A stretch of DNA of 64,000 nucleotides, taken from assembly GCF_034008315.1 (NCBI RefSeq), contig NZ_CP125377.1, positions 6,264,501 to 6,328,500 on the forward strand, written 5' to 3'. A program made the position numbers and the translations under genes. The notes under the pieces were generated by a model, which saw only the letters and a program-made list of their open reading frames with translations, was not told the DNA's origin and ran no database searches. How positions within the stretch are numbered: the stretch's first letter is position 1; every line of letters starts with the position of its first letter. This DNA is from Pseudomonas sp. P8_241. Lineage in GTDB: Bacteria > Pseudomonadota > Gammaproteobacteria > Pseudomonadales > Pseudomonadaceae. This document shows positions 37,121-46,778 of this stretch, in pieces.

Positions 37121-38497
37121 ATGTCGGTACCCCCGCGTGCCGTTCAGCTTAACGAAGCGAACGCGTTCCTTAAGGAACATCCTGAGGTTCTGTACGTTGA
37201 CCTTCTGATTGCGGATATGAATGGTGTGGTGCGCGGCAAGCGCATTGAACGCACCAGCCTCCACAAGGTTTACGAGAAAGGCATCAACCTGCCGGCCTCC
37301 CTATTTGCTCTGGACATCAACGGTTCGACGGTGGAAAGCACCGGCCTGGGCCTGGATATCGGTGATGCTGACCGAATCTGTTATCCAATTCCCGATACCC
37401 TGTGCAACGAGCCATGGCAGAAGCGTCCGACCGCGCAACTGTTGATGACCATGCACGAACTCGAAGGCGAACCTTTCTTCGCCGACCCGCGCGAAGTGCT
37501 GGCCAACGTGGTGCGCAAGTTCGACGAAATGGGCCTGACCATCTGCGCCGCGTTCGAACTGGAGTTCTACCTGATTGACCAGGAGAACGTGAACGGTCGA
37601 CCGCAACCACCTCGTTCTCCGGTGTCCGGCAAACGTCCCCACTCGACACAGGTCTACCTGATCGACGACCTCGACGAATACGTGGACTGCCTCCAGGACA
37701 TTCTGGAAGGTGCAAAAGAACAAGGCATTCCGGCCGACGCCATCGTCAAGGAAAGTGCCCCGGCGCAGTTCGAAGTGAACCTGCACCACGTGGCCGACCC
37801 GATCAAGGCCTGCGACTATGCAGTCCTGCTCAAGCGCCTGATCAAGAACATCGCCTACGACCATGAAATGGACACCACCTTCATGGCCAAACCTTACCCG
37901 GGTCAGGCGGGCAATGGTTTGCATGTCCATATTTCGATTCTCGACAAAGACGGCAAAAACATTTTTGCCAGTGAGGATCCCGAGCAGAACGCCGCACTGC
38001 GTCACGCGATCGGCGGTGTGCTCGAGACCCTACCGGCGCAGATGGCTTTCCTCTGCCCGAACGTCAACTCGTATCGCCGTTTCGGCGCACAGTTCTACGT
38101 GCCGAACTCGCCGTGCTGGGGCCTGGACAACCGTACCGTAGCGATTCGCGTACCGACCGGCTCTGCCGATGCCGTGCGCATCGAGCACCGCGTTGCCGGT
38201 GCCGACGCCAACCCATACCTGCTGATGGCTTCGGTTCTGGCCGGTGTGCATCACGGTCTGACCAACAAGATCGAGCCGGGGGCTCCGGTTGAAGGCAACA
38301 GCTACGAGCAGAACGAGCAGAGCCTGCCGAACAACCTGCGCGATGCACTGCGCGAACTGGACGACAGCGAAGTCATGGCCAAGTATATCGATCCGAAATA
38401 CATCGATATCTTCGTCGCGTGCAAAGAGAGCGAGCTGGAGGAGTTCGAACATTCCATCTCCGACCTCGAGTACAACTGGTACCTGCATACCGTGTAA
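37121..38497 (+). CDS. spuI: Glutamate-polyamine ligase (glutamine-synthetase family)
   Basis: This 458-residue gamma-glutamylpolyamine synthetase is divergent from the spu operon as in P. aeruginosa. GS-fold signatures are 'AAFELEFYLIDQ', 'QFEVNLHHVADPIKACDYAV', 'FMAKPYPGQAGNGLHVHIS' and 'EHRVAGADANPYLLMASVLAG'. It would glutamylate putrescine or spermidine in the cytosol. Translation starts at the ATG after AAGGTGTTGC. A strong terminator follows. Confidence 0.93.
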   Translation: MSVPPRAVQLNEANAFLKEHPEVLYVDLLIADMNGVVRGKRIERTSLHKVYEKGINLPASLFALDINGSTVESTGLGLDIGDADRICYPIPDTLCNEPWQKRPTAQLLMTMHELEGEPFFADPREVLANVVRKFDEMGLTICAAFELEFYLIDQENVNGRPQPPRSPVSGKRPHSTQVYLIDDLDEYVDCLQDILEGAKEQGIPADAIVKESAPAQFEVNLHHVADPIKACDYAVLLKRLIKNIAYDHEMDTTFMAKPYPGQAGNGLHVHISILDKDGKNIFASEDPEQNAALRHAIGGVLETLPAQMAFLCPNVNSYRRFGAQFYVPNSPCWGLDNRTVAIRVPTGSADAVRIEHRVAGADANPYLLMASVLAGVHHGLTNKIEPGAPVEGNSYEQNEQSLPNNLRDALRELDDSEVMAKYIDPKYIDIFVACKESELEEFEHSISDLEYNWYLHTV

Positions 38498-38511
38498 GCG
38501 GTTGCTGTTGT

Positions 38512-38552
38512 AAAAAAACGCCGCCGGCCTCAAAGCTGCGGCGTTTTTTTTT
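38512..38552 (+). terminator. Rho-independent terminator of spuI
   Basis: AAAAAAACGCCGC pairs with GCGGCGTTTTTTTTT around a 13-nt loop, directly after the spuI stop codon. Confidence 0.93.
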
Positions 38553-38707
38553 GGACTCATTGCGGGCCGGATGATGTCTGGCACTTTCCGGGATAACTCC
38601 TACACAACCCTCAGACAGTGATTACATCGATTGCCTTCGCGCAAGTTCAGACTTCAGGGTCCCGGGTTTTGATCCGGCCACCTCTGCGAGTGTTGAGTTT
38701 TGCATCG

Positions 38708-39460
38708 ATGATTAAGATTCTATTGAGTACAGCCATTACCTTGATCGCCGCTGGTTTTTGCACCACTGCCTGGGCCAAAGCCGCCGATACCGCCCCGTGG
38801 CGTTACGCCGGCCCCTCTGGCCCGGAAAACTGGGGCGAACTGAAAAGCGAATATGGCCTTTGCAAATCCGGGAAAGAACAGTCACCGATCGACATTCAAA
38901 ACGCGATGAAGTACCCCTTCGAACCAGTGTCCTTCTCCTATCACCCAAACAAGGTCAGCGTACTGAACAACGGCCATACGATTCAGGTATCTGCACCCGA
39001 TTCAGGTAGTGTCTCGCTGCCCACCGGAGCATTCTCTCTGGTGCAAATACACTTTCATGCACCTGCCGAAGAAAAGATCGAGGGCCGCACTTATCCATTG
39101 GGCGCGCATCTGGTTCACCGTAATGACGCAGGCGAACTCGCGATTGTTGCCCTGATGTTTGAAGAGGGCGCACACAACACGGCACTGGAGCCGATCTTCG
39201 CCGCCATGCCCAGGAAAGCAGGTGGCAGGGCCACCCTGGGCAGCGCGAACATTGCCGACTTGTTACCTGTGAACCACAACGCCTATGCCTTTATGGGTTC
39301 GCTTACAAAGCCCCCCTGTACTGAGGGTGTGCGATGGAACGTGCTGACGACTGCGGTGCAATTGTCCCCGGCACAGTTGGAGGCTTTTCGAGCGATATAC
39401 CCAATGAATGCTCGCCCGGTCCAACCCTTGAACAGTCGTAGCGTGGTGGTCGGTCACTGA
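38708..39460 (+). CDS. Alpha-type carbonic anhydrase, periplasmic
   Basis: This 250-residue secreted enzyme interconverts CO2 and bicarbonate. The signal peptide is 'MIKILLSTAITLIAAGFCTTAWA'. The alpha-class zinc ligands appear as 'IHFHAPAEE' (two His) and 'LGAHLVHRN' (third His plus neighbour). 'KEQSPIDIQ', 'SLTKPPCTEGVRWNVL' and 'NARPVQPLNSR' are classic alpha-CA blocks. The start at 38708 places the signal peptide correctly; the ribosome site is weak. It is not in an operon with spuI, because a terminator intervenes. Confidence 0.94.
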   Translation: MIKILLSTAITLIAAGFCTTAWAKAADTAPWRYAGPSGPENWGELKSEYGLCKSGKEQSPIDIQNAMKYPFEPVSFSYHPNKVSVLNNGHTIQVSAPDSGSVSLPTGAFSLVQIHFHAPAEEKIEGRTYPLGAHLVHRNDAGELAIVALMFEEGAHNTALEPIFAAMPRKAGGRATLGSANIADLLPVNHNAYAFMGSLTKPPCTEGVRWNVLTTAVQLSPAQLEAFRAIYPMNARPVQPLNSRSVVVGH

Positions 39461-39549
39461 GTCAGTGGACGACCAGCCCAGGCGGCGAGTCAATACAGAC
39501 AATAGGCGAGTCGACTCGTACAATGCCTGCTGCCCCGCAGGAGACCTCA

Positions 39550-40188
39550 ATGACACGCGTAGCCGCACCTCGCAAACCCCGCGCACGCAGCCAGGCCCGG
39601 ATCGATTCGATACTCGATGCCGCCCGCACGCTGCTGGCCACCGAGGGCGTGGCCAGTCTGTCGATCTACAGCGTCGCCGAGCGCGCGCAGATCCCGCCCT
39701 CCTCCGTCTACCACTTTTTCGCCAGCGTCCCGGCCCTGCTTGAAGCGCTGACCGCCGACGTGCACGCGGCATTCCGTGCCTGTCTGCAAGCGCCCATCGA
39801 CCACGACGCGTTGAGGAGTTGGCGTGACCTGTCGCGGTTGGTGGAACAGCGCATGCTGGCGATCTACAGCGAGGACGCCGCCGCCCGCCAACTCATTCTG
39901 GCGCAGCACGGCCTGACCGAAGTCACCCAGGCCGACCGCCAGCACGACATCGAACTGGGCGACCTGATGCACAAGCTTTTCGACCACCACTTCGAATTGC
40001 CTAAGCTTCCGATGGATGTGGACGTGTTTGCCCTGGCCATGGAACTGGGCGACCGCGTCTATGCACGCTCGGTGCAACAACACGGGCAGATTACACCGCG
40101 CATGGCCGAGGAAGCGATGCGCGTGTTTGATGCCTATATCGGGTTGTACCTGCCGCCGTTCCTGCCCAAGCGTAGCCTCGGCGACTGA
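39550..40188 (+). CDS. TetR/AcrR-family transcriptional regulator
   Basis: This 212-residue regulator has an N-terminal TetR helix-turn-helix ('RIDSILDAARTLLATEGVASLS' in segments, 'YSVAERAQIPPSSVYHFFASVPALLEAL') and a C-terminal ligand/dimer domain. AGGAG lies 7 nt before the ATG at 39550, which decides against the start nine codons upstream. P. aeruginosa has the TetR regulator aguR near spu, but the agmatine genes aguBA are absent here, so that link is only a possibility. Target unknown. Confidence 0.87.
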   Translation: MTRVAAPRKPRARSQARIDSILDAARTLLATEGVASLSIYSVAERAQIPPSSVYHFFASVPALLEALTADVHAAFRACLQAPIDHDALRSWRDLSRLVEQRMLAIYSEDAAARQLILAQHGLTEVTQADRQHDIELGDLMHKLFDHHFELPKLPMDVDVFALAMELGDRVYARSVQQHGQITPRMAEEAMRVFDAYIGLYLPPFLPKRSLGD

Positions 40189-40192
40189 TGTT

Positions 40193-40810
40193 TCAAACCT
40201 CTTCGCAATCGTAGAGCGCCAGGCGCCTGATCACTGTTCCCGGTCGCAACAATCCACCCGGTGCGACCACCGCGTTGGCACCGAGTCGCGCGCCGTCGCC
40301 CAGCAGCGCACCGAACTTTTCGCACCCGGTCGACACCAGTCCATCAACGATCCGCACATTCACGGTTTTGTCCGCACGCTCGTTACGATAGTTGGCAATG
40401 AGGCTGCCCGCCTCCAGATTGACCCCGGCGCCCAGCACCGAATCACCGACAAAATTGAAGTGAGCGAGTTTGCTGCCGGCAAACATGAAAGATGATTTGA
40501 GTTCCGCACCGGGGCCGATGATGCAGTGCTCATCCAGCCAACACCCGCCACGCAAGTAAGCACCGGCGGCGATGAAACAGCCAGGGCCGATAATCAACGG
40601 CCCCTTGAGGATCGCACCCTCTTCGACCTGCGCCGTGCGGTGCACGGCAACATCGCCCGACACCTGGTAATGCTCATCCGGCAACTGCCGTAGCAGCTCA
40701 CGCACGCGCTCGGGTGCATCGCTCACCAGCTCCCAGGGCGTTGAGTCTGCCCACGGGGCCAGCGCTGACTGGATCGCACCATGAATGTAATCCGAAATCC
40801 TGACTGTCAC
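40193..40810 (-). CDS. Left-handed beta-helix (hexapeptide-repeat) acyl/nucleotidyl-transferase-like protein
   Basis: This 205-residue protein consists of a helical N-terminal part followed by about 10 hexapeptide turns ('VHRTAQVEEGAILKGPLIIGPGCFIAAGAY', 'GPGAELKSSFMFAGSK', 'GAGVNLEAGSLIANY', 'GDGARLGANAVVAPGG', in segments). It resembles the C-terminal part of GlmU-like sugar-phosphate transferases. There is no nucleotidyltransferase domain, so it may acetylate a sugar or act as a scaffold. It is convergent with the TetR gene, with a 4-bp gap. Confidence 0.82.
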   Translation of the reverse strand: MTVRISDYIHGAIQSALAPWADSTPWELVSDAPERVRELLRQLPDEHYQVSGDVAVHRTAQVEEGAILKGPLIIGPGCFIAAGAYLRGGCWLDEHCIIGPGAELKSSFMFAGSKLAHFNFVGDSVLGAGVNLEAGSLIANYRNERADKTVNVRIVDGLVSTGCEKFGALLGDGARLGANAVVAPGGLLRPGTVIRRLALYDCEEV

Positions 40811-40872
40811 CTTGATCTCCTTTGCGCCGCAAAAAATTCACGTCGGACTCTACCACCGTCAGCGCAGGCAAT

Positions 40873-40906
40873 AAAAAACCCCGAAGGGCTCAAACCCTCC
40901 GGGGTT
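40873..40906 (-). terminator. Rho-independent terminator of the ssu operon
   Basis: Read on the minus strand, AACCCCGGAGGG pairs with CCCTTCGGGGTT and is followed by a T-run. It lies 18 bp after the ssuF stop. Confidence 0.9.
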
Positions 40907-40924
40907 GTGGTTTACGCACACGGC

Positions 40925-41140
40925 TTACAACTTGGCGATCGACACCTCGGTGGATTTCACGAATGCGATCACTTCACTGCCGACGGCCAGTTCCAGCTCC
41001 TTGACCGAACGCGTGGTGATCACCGAAGTGACAATACCGGAAGCAGTCTGTACGTCGATTTCCGACAGCACGTCGCCGAGGACGATTTCCTTGATGGAGC
41101 CTTTGAACTGGTTGCGAACGTTGATGGCTTTGATAGTCAT
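40925..41140 (-). CDS. ssuF: Molbindin-type molybdopterin/oxyanion-binding protein SsuF
   Basis: This 71-residue Mop/TOBE-domain protein ('MTIKAINVRNQFKGSIKEIV', 'SVITTRSVKELELAVGSEV', 'AFVKSTEVSIAKL') typically binds molybdate or similar anions as a hexamer. In P. putida S-313 the equivalent ssuF ends the ssuEADCBF operon and was reported to be needed for sulfonate/sulfate-ester use, though its exact role is unclear. It follows ssuB by about 33 bp and precedes the terminator. Confidence 0.9.
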   Translation of the reverse strand: MTIKAINVRNQFKGSIKEIVLGDVLSEIDVQTASGIVTSVITTRSVKELELAVGSEVIAFVKSTEVSIAKL

Positions 41141-41173
41141 GATGGTGATTCCTGTCGTTGGATAAGGCTTGAG

Positions 41174-41980
41174 TTATTGAGCCCAGCGCAACTGCGTGGG
41201 CAAGGGTGAAACAGGTTCCGGTTCCGGCGGCTGGCCGGGCAGCGCCAATACGCGATTGAGTACTTCGGTTTCCAGCGCCGCGAGCCGATGGGAGCCGCGC
41301 ACCCGAGGTCGCGGCAATTCCACGTGCAGATCGAGGCCGACTTCGCCGTCTTCGATCAGGATCACCCGATCGGCAATTGCCACCGCTTCGCTGACATCGT
41401 GAGTCACCAGCAATACGGTGAAGCCGTGTTGCTGCCAAAGCCGTTCAATCAGTTGTTGCATCTCGATCCGGGTCAAGGCATCCAGTGCGCCCAACGGCTC
41501 GTCCAGCAACAGCAAGCGCGGCTGATGAATCAGAGCGCGAGCCAATGCCACGCGTTGTTTCTGTCCGCCCGACAGCGCTGCCGGCCACTCGTTGGCACGA
41601 TCGGCCAAACCCACCGCTTCCAGCGCTTCCAAGGCCTTTGGACGCCAGTTGCCCTTGAGGCCGAGACCGACGTTGTCGATAATCTTTTTCCACGGCAGCA
41701 AACGCGCTTCCTGGAACATCAGCCGCGTGTCTTCCCGGGCTTCACTGAGTGGCGCGGCACCCGCAAGCAAATCACCGCCCGTGGGTTGATCGAGCCCGGC
41801 GAGCAAGCGCAGCAAAGTACTTTTGCCACAACCACTACGCCCCACCACGGCGACAAACTGGCCCGCCGGAATGTGCAGGTCGATCTCGCGCAGCACCTGT
41901 CGCGCACCAAAGGTTTTTTGCAGTTTGCGCACTGCCAGCGGAATCCCGCGCAGCAGTCGCGGAGGCTGTTGAGCCGTCAT
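41174..41980 (-). CDS. ssuB: Aliphatic sulfonate ABC transporter ATPase
   Basis: This 268-residue ATPase has Walker A '[11 protein letters not shown]', signature '[15 protein letters not shown]', Walker B '[12 protein letters not shown]' and switch '[18 protein letters not shown]'. It powers sulfonate uptake with SsuA and SsuC. The start overlaps the ssuC stop by 4 bp. The nitrate/sulfonate/taurine subfamily assignment comes from the operon. Confidence 0.95.
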   Translation of the reverse strand: MTAQQPPRLLRGIPLAVRKLQKTFGARQVLREIDLHIPAGQFVAVVGRSGCGKSTLLRLLAGLDQPTGGDLLAGAAPLSEAREDTRLMFQEARLLPWKKIIDNVGLGLKGNWRPKALEALEAVGLADRANEWPAALSGGQKQRVALARALIHQPRLLLLDEPLGALDALTRIEMQQLIERLWQQHGFTVLLVTHDVSEAVAIADRVILIEDGEVGLDLHVELPRPRVRGSHRLAALETEVLNRVLALPGQPPEPEPVSPLPTQLRWAQ

Positions 41981-42759
41981 GCCGCACCTCCCTTGGCAAC
42001 CTGATAGGCCGGATGCCAGCGCAGCCAGACACGCTCAAGTCCGCGAGCTGCGAGGTCGGCCAATTTGCCGAGCACCGCGTACAACAGAATCGCCAGGACC
42101 ACCACGTCGGTCTGCAAGAACTCCCGGGCATTCATCGCCAGATAGCCAATGCCGGAACTGGCGGAAATGGTTTCCGCGACGATCAACGTCAGCCACATGA
42201 AGCCCAGGGCGAAACGCACGCCCACCAGAATCGAAGGCAGCGCACCCGGCAGAATCACCTGCCGGAACAGGCTGAAACCGGACAGGCCATAACTGCGCGC
42301 CATCTCCACCAGCGCCGGATCGACGTTGCGGATGCCGTGATACGTGTTGAGGTAAATCGGGAACAACGTGCCCAACGCCACCAGGAAAATCTTCGCCGAC
42401 TCGTCGATGCCGAACCACAGGATCACCAGCGGAATCAGCGCCAGGTGCGGCACGTTGCGGATCATTTGCACCGAGCTGTCGAGCAGGCGCTCACCCCACT
42501 TCGACAGGCCGGTGATGAATCCCAGCGCCAGGCCGATACCGCCACCAATGGTGAAACCCAAGGCCGCACGCCAGCCACTGATGGCCAGGTGCGTCCAGAT
42601 TTCGCCACTGCTGACCAGATTGACACCGGCTTCTATCACGGCGCTGGGCGCCGGCAGAATCCGTGTCGACAACCAGCCGGCCGACACCGACAACTGCCAC
42701 ACCGCCAGCAGCAACACCGGCAACGCCCAGGGCGCGAGACTGTGGATGAACTTCTTCAT
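41977..42759 (-). CDS. ssuC: Aliphatic sulfonate ABC transporter permease
   Basis: This 260-residue inner-membrane permease has about six helices, starting '[16 protein letters not shown]'. The EAA loop is '[25 protein letters not shown]' (in segments). The start at 42759 ('[14 protein letters not shown]') lies 8 bp after ssuD; a much longer frame runs back through ssuD and is not real. It overlaps ssuB by 4 bp. Confidence 0.95.
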   Translation of the reverse strand: MKKFIHSLAPWALPVLLLAVWQLSVSAGWLSTRILPAPSAVIEAGVNLVSSGEIWTHLAISGWRAALGFTIGGGIGLALGFITGLSKWGERLLDSSVQMIRNVPHLALIPLVILWFGIDESAKIFLVALGTLFPIYLNTYHGIRNVDPALVEMARSYGLSGFSLFRQVILPGALPSILVGVRFALGFMWLTLIVAETISASSGIGYLAMNAREFLQTDVVVLAILLYAVLGKLADLAARGLERVWLRWHPAYQVAKGGAA

Positions 42760-42767
42760 GGCGCGCC

Positions 42768-43916
42768 TCAGCTCTGGGACGCGGCTTTGGGAAGAATGTC
42801 GTTGGCGACCATCTCGCCGAACGGGCTGACATAACCGGCACTTTTCGGCAACTCGGGACGCTCGACATCGAGGTGCGGGAACAGCAATTCCGCCACTCGG
42901 TACGACTCTTCCAGGTGTGGATAACCGGAGAAAATGAAGGTGTCGATGCCCAGGTCTGCGTACTCCTTCACCCGTGCTGCCACGGTCGGACCGTCGCCCA
43001 CCAGCGCCGTACCGGCACCACCGCGCACCAGGCCGACACCGGCCCACAGGTTAGGGCTGACTTCGAGGTTGTCGCGGTTTCCGCCATGCAGCGCAGCCAT
43101 GCGTTGCTGGCCGACCGAATCGAAACGCGCCAGCGATGCCTGGGCACGGGCGATGGTCTCGTTGTCCAGATGCGAGATCAATTTGTCCGCCGCTTGCCAG
43201 GCTTCGGCGTTGGTCTCACGCACGATTACATGCAGACGAATACCGAACCGCACGGTACGACCAAGCTTCGCGGCCTTGGCACGGACCTGTTCAATTTTCT
43301 CCGCGACAGCGGCCGGTGGCTCGCCCCAGGTCAGGACCATTTCCACTTGCTCGGCGGCCAGGTCTTGCGCCGCTTCCGAGGAACCGCCGAAGTACAAAGG
43401 CGGTCGCGGTTGCTGGATCGGCGGATAGAGCAATTTCGCGCCCTTCACGCTGATGTGCTGGCCGTCGTAATCGACGGTTTCGCCTTCCAGCACGCGGCGC
43501 CAGATGCGGGTGAATTCGACCGAAGCCTGATAACGCTCTTCGTGGCTGAGAAACAGACCATCGCCGGCCAACTCTTCCGGGTCACCACCGGTGACCAGAT
43601 TGAACAACGCACGCCCACCGGACAGACGATCCAGGGTCGCCGCCTGCCGCGCTGCCACCGTAGGGGAAATGATCCCGGGGCGCAGGGCGACCAGAAACTT
43701 CAGACGCTGGGTCACCGGAATCAGCGACGCCGCCACCAGCCACGAGTCTTCGCAGGAGCGACCGGTGGGAATCAGCACACCGCCGAAGCCCAGGCGATCT
43801 GCCGCTTGCGCGACCTGTTGCAGATAACCGTGGTCAACGGCGCGAGCGCCTTCAGCGGTGCCAAGGTAATGGCCGTCGCCGTGGGTAGGCAGGAACCAGA
43901 AGATATTGAGGCTCAT
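42768..43916 (-). CDS. ssuD: FMNH2-dependent alkanesulfonate monooxygenase
   Basis: This 382-residue luciferase-like enzyme cleaves the C-S bond of alkanesulfonates to sulfite and an aldehyde, using FMNH2 and O2. It starts '[19 protein letters not shown]', then '[17 protein letters not shown]', '[16 protein letters not shown]' and '[23 protein letters not shown]' (in segments). Length fits E. coli SsuD (381). It gets reduced flavin from SsuE in the same operon. Confidence 0.97.
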   Translation of the reverse strand: MSLNIFWFLPTHGDGHYLGTAEGARAVDHGYLQQVAQAADRLGFGGVLIPTGRSCEDSWLVAASLIPVTQRLKFLVALRPGIISPTVAARQAATLDRLSGGRALFNLVTGGDPEELAGDGLFLSHEERYQASVEFTRIWRRVLEGETVDYDGQHISVKGAKLLYPPIQQPRPPLYFGGSSEAAQDLAAEQVEMVLTWGEPPAAVAEKIEQVRAKAAKLGRTVRFGIRLHVIVRETNAEAWQAADKLISHLDNETIARAQASLARFDSVGQQRMAALHGGNRDNLEVSPNLWAGVGLVRGGAGTALVGDGPTVAARVKEYADLGIDTFIFSGYPHLEESYRVAELLFPHLDVERPELPKSAGYVSPFGEMVANDILPKAASQS

Positions 43917-43940
43917 GGAGTGGTCTCCTTTGGATTCGAA

Positions 43941-44921
43941 TTATTGGGCTTTGGTTACTGAGCTTTGGGCAACGGCTGCCGGCGGCGTCCAGATCACGTC
44001 TTTGATGCTTAAAGGCTTGGGAATCAACTTGAGCTGATAGAAGCTGTCGGCGATTTTCTGCTGCGCGGCGACCACTTCAGGCGTGAGGAACAGCGCGCCG
44101 TAGCCTTGGCGCTTCACCGAGGTCAGGGTGATGTCTGCTGGTAGGCCCAGCAGCGGTGAGACCTGTGCAGTCACATCCTCAGGATTGGCTTTGGACCACT
44201 CGCCCACCGCACGTACTTCTTCCACGAGGGTCTTGATCACCTCGGGATTTTTCTGCGCATAAGGTTTGGTGGCGAGATAGAACTGATGGTTGTCGACGAT
44301 GCCTTGGCCATCGCGCAGAGTGCGTGCTTGCAACTGTTGTTCGGCGGCGGCCTGGTACGGGTCCCAGATCACCCAGGCGTCGACACTGCCACGCTCGAAC
44401 GCGGCGCGGGCATCGGCCGGAGGCAGGAAAACAGTCTGGATGTCGGTGTATTTGAGGCCGGCATCTTCCAGCGCGCGCACCAGCAGGTAGTGCACGTTGG
44501 AGCCTTTGTTCAGGACGACTTTCTTGCCCTTGAGGTCCGCCACCGATTTGATCGCCGAGTCCTTCGGCACCAGGATCGCTTCACTGTGGGGCGCGGGCGG
44601 TTCATAGGCCACGTAGAGCAAATCAGCACCCGCTGCCTGGGCAAATACGGGCGGTGTTTCGCCGGTCACGCCGAAATCGATGGAGCCGACGTTCAGGCCC
44701 TCGAGCAGTTGTGGGCCACCGGGGAATTCAGTCCATTGCACATCCACGCCTTGTGCGGCGAGGCGTTTTTCCAAAGTGCCTTTGGCTTTGAGCAGCACCA
44801 GGGTGCCGTATTTCTGATAGCCGATTCGAAGAGTTTCAGCTTGAGCTTGAGTAATGGCGCCGAAGGTGACAGCCGCAGCAAACAGAGCGACCAGACCACG
44901 ACGCAAAATGACAGGGCGCAT
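43941..44921 (-). CDS. ssuA: Aliphatic sulfonate-binding periplasmic protein
   Basis: This 326-residue binding protein has a signal peptide ending 'ITQAQAE'. 'TLRIGYQKYGTLVLLKAKGTLEKRLA', 'WTEFPGGPQLLEGLNVGSIDFGVTGETPP' and 'VWVIWDPYQAAAE'-like blocks are typical of SsuA. The start at 44921 ('MRPVILRRGLVALF') has an AGGAG-like site upstream; the frame extends 12 codons further. It delivers sulfonates to SsuBC. Confidence 0.94.
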   Translation of the reverse strand: MRPVILRRGLVALFAAAVTFGAITQAQAETLRIGYQKYGTLVLLKAKGTLEKRLAAQGVDVQWTEFPGGPQLLEGLNVGSIDFGVTGETPPVFAQAAGADLLYVAYEPPAPHSEAILVPKDSAIKSVADLKGKKVVLNKGSNVHYLLVRALEDAGLKYTDIQTVFLPPADARAAFERGSVDAWVIWDPYQAAAEQQLQARTLRDGQGIVDNHQFYLATKPYAQKNPEVIKTLVEEVRAVGEWSKANPEDVTAQVSPLLGLPADITLTSVKRQGYGALFLTPEVVAAQQKIADSFYQLKLIPKPLSIKDVIWTPPAAVAQSSVTKAQ

Positions 44922-45013
44922 GGCGCTCTCCTTTTTGCAGTTGGGTTTTGGCTGCACCTGCTTGCCCGTTAGCGGGCGAGTAAGGCCAGTACATCAATGT
45001 TTTTCGGTGAGAC

Positions 45014-45607
45014 TCAAATGCTCCAGCGAGCATTCAACAAACGATCGTTCAACAGGCTCGGATCGAGCGGCTTGGGCCGTCGCGCCATGGCGCTGAAAAA
45101 CAGCTCCAGTGATTCACTCAGTCGTTGTTCCAGCTCCGGTGCCAACTGCGCCAGCGCACTGCCTTCGCCGTAGGCAATCTGGCTGTCGACAGCGAAAATC
45201 CCTTGCAGCAATTCCTGGGCTTTCAAGGCCGACAACACCGGCTTGAGCGCGTAATCCACCGCCAGCATGTGGGCGATGCTGCCGCCCGTGGCCATTGGCA
45301 AAACCACTTTGTGACTCAGGGCTCGTTCGGGCAGCAGGTCCAGCACGACTTTCAGTGCGCCGGAAAACGATGCCTTGTAAACCGGTGTCGCAATCAGCAG
45401 GCCATCGGCGTTTTCAATCTGTTGCAACAGGTCGATCACCTTGGGGCTGTCGAAGCGTGCGTGTAGCAAGTCCTCGGCCGGGAAGTCCCGTACCTGATAA
45501 CTCACCACCTCTACACCCTGCGCTTGTAACCATTGCCGGGAGCGATCCAGCAGCACCCCGGAACGGGAGCGCTGGCTGGGACTGCCACCGAGTGAGACAA
45601 CCAACAT
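45014..45607 (-). CDS. ssuE: NAD(P)H-dependent FMN reductase
   Basis: This 197-residue flavodoxin-like reductase supplies FMNH2 to SsuD. It starts '[16 protein letters not shown]' (flavin phosphate loop), then '[24 protein letters not shown]' and '[23 protein letters not shown]' (in segments). It is the first gene of ssuEADCBF. The 297-bp gap upstream holds an A/T palindrome (45680-45701) and a REP pair. Confidence 0.95.
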   Translation of the reverse strand: MLVVSLGGSPSQRSRSGVLLDRSRQWLQAQGVEVVSYQVRDFPAEDLLHARFDSPKVIDLLQQIENADGLLIATPVYKASFSGALKVVLDLLPERALSHKVVLPMATGGSIAHMLAVDYALKPVLSALKAQELLQGIFAVDSQIAYGEGSALAQLAPELEQRLSESLELFFSAMARRPKPLDPSLLNDRLLNARWSI

Positions 45608-45679
45608 TCAGACGATTCCTTGAACGGTGTTGGCGATTCGCAGTACGCGATCTCGCTTCGATAGAGTGACCTTAACAGG

Positions 45680-45701
45680 TGATTTATATATCTATAAATC
45701 A
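45680..45701. promoter_or_regulatory. A/T palindrome upstream of ssuE (candidate sulfur-starvation operator)
   Basis: Perfect 9-bp arms TGATTTATA (45680-45688) and TATAAATCA (45693-45701) surround TATC, 73-94 bp before the ssuE ATG. Position and LysR-like dyad suit CysB or a related activator. The palindrome is seen; the regulator is inferred. Confidence 0.6.
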
Positions 45702-45820
45702 TATTTATTCATTTGGTTATGCATTATAGAAATATGAAAGCCGTTTTCTTCCGGGCAAAAAAACAGGCCGTCGAAACGACCTGAAAGCCCCTGCTGAGAG
45801 AATGAAGGTACCCATAACCC

Positions 45821-45897
45821 GCAGGAGCTGGCTGCCGGCGATAGCGGTGTGCCTGAATCACCGCGTCGCCTGGTTCGCCGGCAAGCCAGCTCCTACA
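45821..45897. repeat. REP-type inverted pair
   Basis: Inverted AGGAGCTGGCTGCCGGCGA and TCGCCGGCAAGCCAGCTCCT copies lie between the lsfA stop and the ssu promoter region. Confidence 0.83.
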
Positions 45898-45904
45898 AAA
45901 GCAA

Positions 45905-46543
45905 TTAGCGGTTGGGCTGCGGCGTCAGGCGCAGGTAAGGTTTGACCGCCCGATAACCCTTGGGAAAGCGCTGCTTGATTTCATCCTCATCCTTGAGCGA
46001 CGGCACGATCACCACCTCATCACCGTCCTGCCAGTTGGCCGGGGTGGCCACCTTGTAGTTATCGGTGAGTTGCAGTGAGTCGATAACCCGCAGGATTTCA
46101 TTGAAGTTGCGACCGGTGCTCGCCGGGTAGGTAATCGTCAGCCGGACCTTTTTCTTCGGGTCGATCACGAACAGACTGCGCACGGTCAGGGTGTCGTTGG
46201 CGTTAGGGTGGATCAGGTCGTAGAGGTCCGAGACCTTGCGGTCTGCGTCGTCGAGGATCGGGAAATTGACTACCGTGCTCTGGGTCTCGTTGATGTCTTC
46301 GATCCACTTGTGATGCGACTCCACTGAATCCACGGACAAGGCAATGGCCTTGACGCCACGCTGGGCGAATTCATCCTTGAGCCTGGCAGTGAGACCCAAC
46401 TCAGTTGTGCACACGGGCGTGAAATCCGCCGGATGGGAAAACAGCACGCCCCAGCTATCGCCCAGCCATTGATGGAAACGGATGGTGCCAGCGCTGGAAT
46501 TCTGTTCGAAGTCGGGTGCGATGTCGCCGAGTCTGAGGCTCAT
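45905..46543 (-). CDS. lsfA: 1-Cys peroxiredoxin (Prx6 type), sulfate-starvation-induced
   Basis: This 212-residue peroxidase has its single peroxidatic Cys at about 45 in 'HPADFTPVCTTELG', 'FPILDDADRKVSDLYDLIHP', 'FVIDPKKKVRLTITYPASTGRNFNEILRVIDSLQ' (in segments) and the C-terminal Prx6 extension 'VATPANWQDGDEVVIVPS'. In P. putida LsfA is made during sulfate limitation and lies next to ssu, as here. It detoxifies H2O2 or organic peroxides. It lies just upstream of the ssu promoter region on the same strand, with its own promoter. Confidence 0.95.
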   Translation of the reverse strand: MSLRLGDIAPDFEQNSSAGTIRFHQWLGDSWGVLFSHPADFTPVCTTELGLTARLKDEFAQRGVKAIALSVDSVESHHKWIEDINETQSTVVNFPILDDADRKVSDLYDLIHPNANDTLTVRSLFVIDPKKKVRLTITYPASTGRNFNEILRVIDSLQLTDNYKVATPANWQDGDEVVIVPSLKDEDEIKQRFPKGYRAVKPYLRLTPQPNR

Positions 46544-46607
46544 GATGCTGCTCCTTGTGAGTGCTTGATGAACTCAACTGTGCCTGCATTTTTTATCTAT
46601 TAAAAAG

Positions 46608-46625
46608 AATAAATATCGATTTATT
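46608..46625. promoter_or_regulatory. A/T palindrome upstream of lsfA
   Basis: AATAAAT-ATCG-ATTTATT is a perfect 7-bp-arm dyad 65-82 bp before the lsfA ATG. It shares ATAAAT/ATTTAT half-sites with the ssuE palindrome but in the opposite order. A joint regulator such as CysB is an inference. Confidence 0.55.
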
Positions 46626-46737
46626 TAGATCATAAATGAATATTAAAATTCTGTTCACTGGACCTCGATGCGCATCGCGCCCACCATCGTCGGCAAGGTT
46701 CGAGAAGGCCTTGAGTTGCTGCGAAAGAGGGAAAGTT

Positions 46738-46769
46738 CAAGGCGGGGTTACGGGGGTGAGCCCGCCTTG
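46738..46769. other. Stable GC stem-loop beside the oprD terminator
   Basis: CAAGGCGGG (46738-46746) pairs perfectly with CCCGCCTTG (46761-46769) around a 14-nt loop. It lies 9 bp from the terminator at 46779-46816. The two hairpins in series could end a plus-strand RNA or protect the 3' end of the porin mRNA. Confidence 0.6.
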
Positions 46770-46778
46770 AAAACACAG

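Noticed and set aside
39550..40188. Naming the TetR gene aguR
   Set aside because: The nearby agmatine genes aguBA are missing and the sequence shows only a generic TetR domain.
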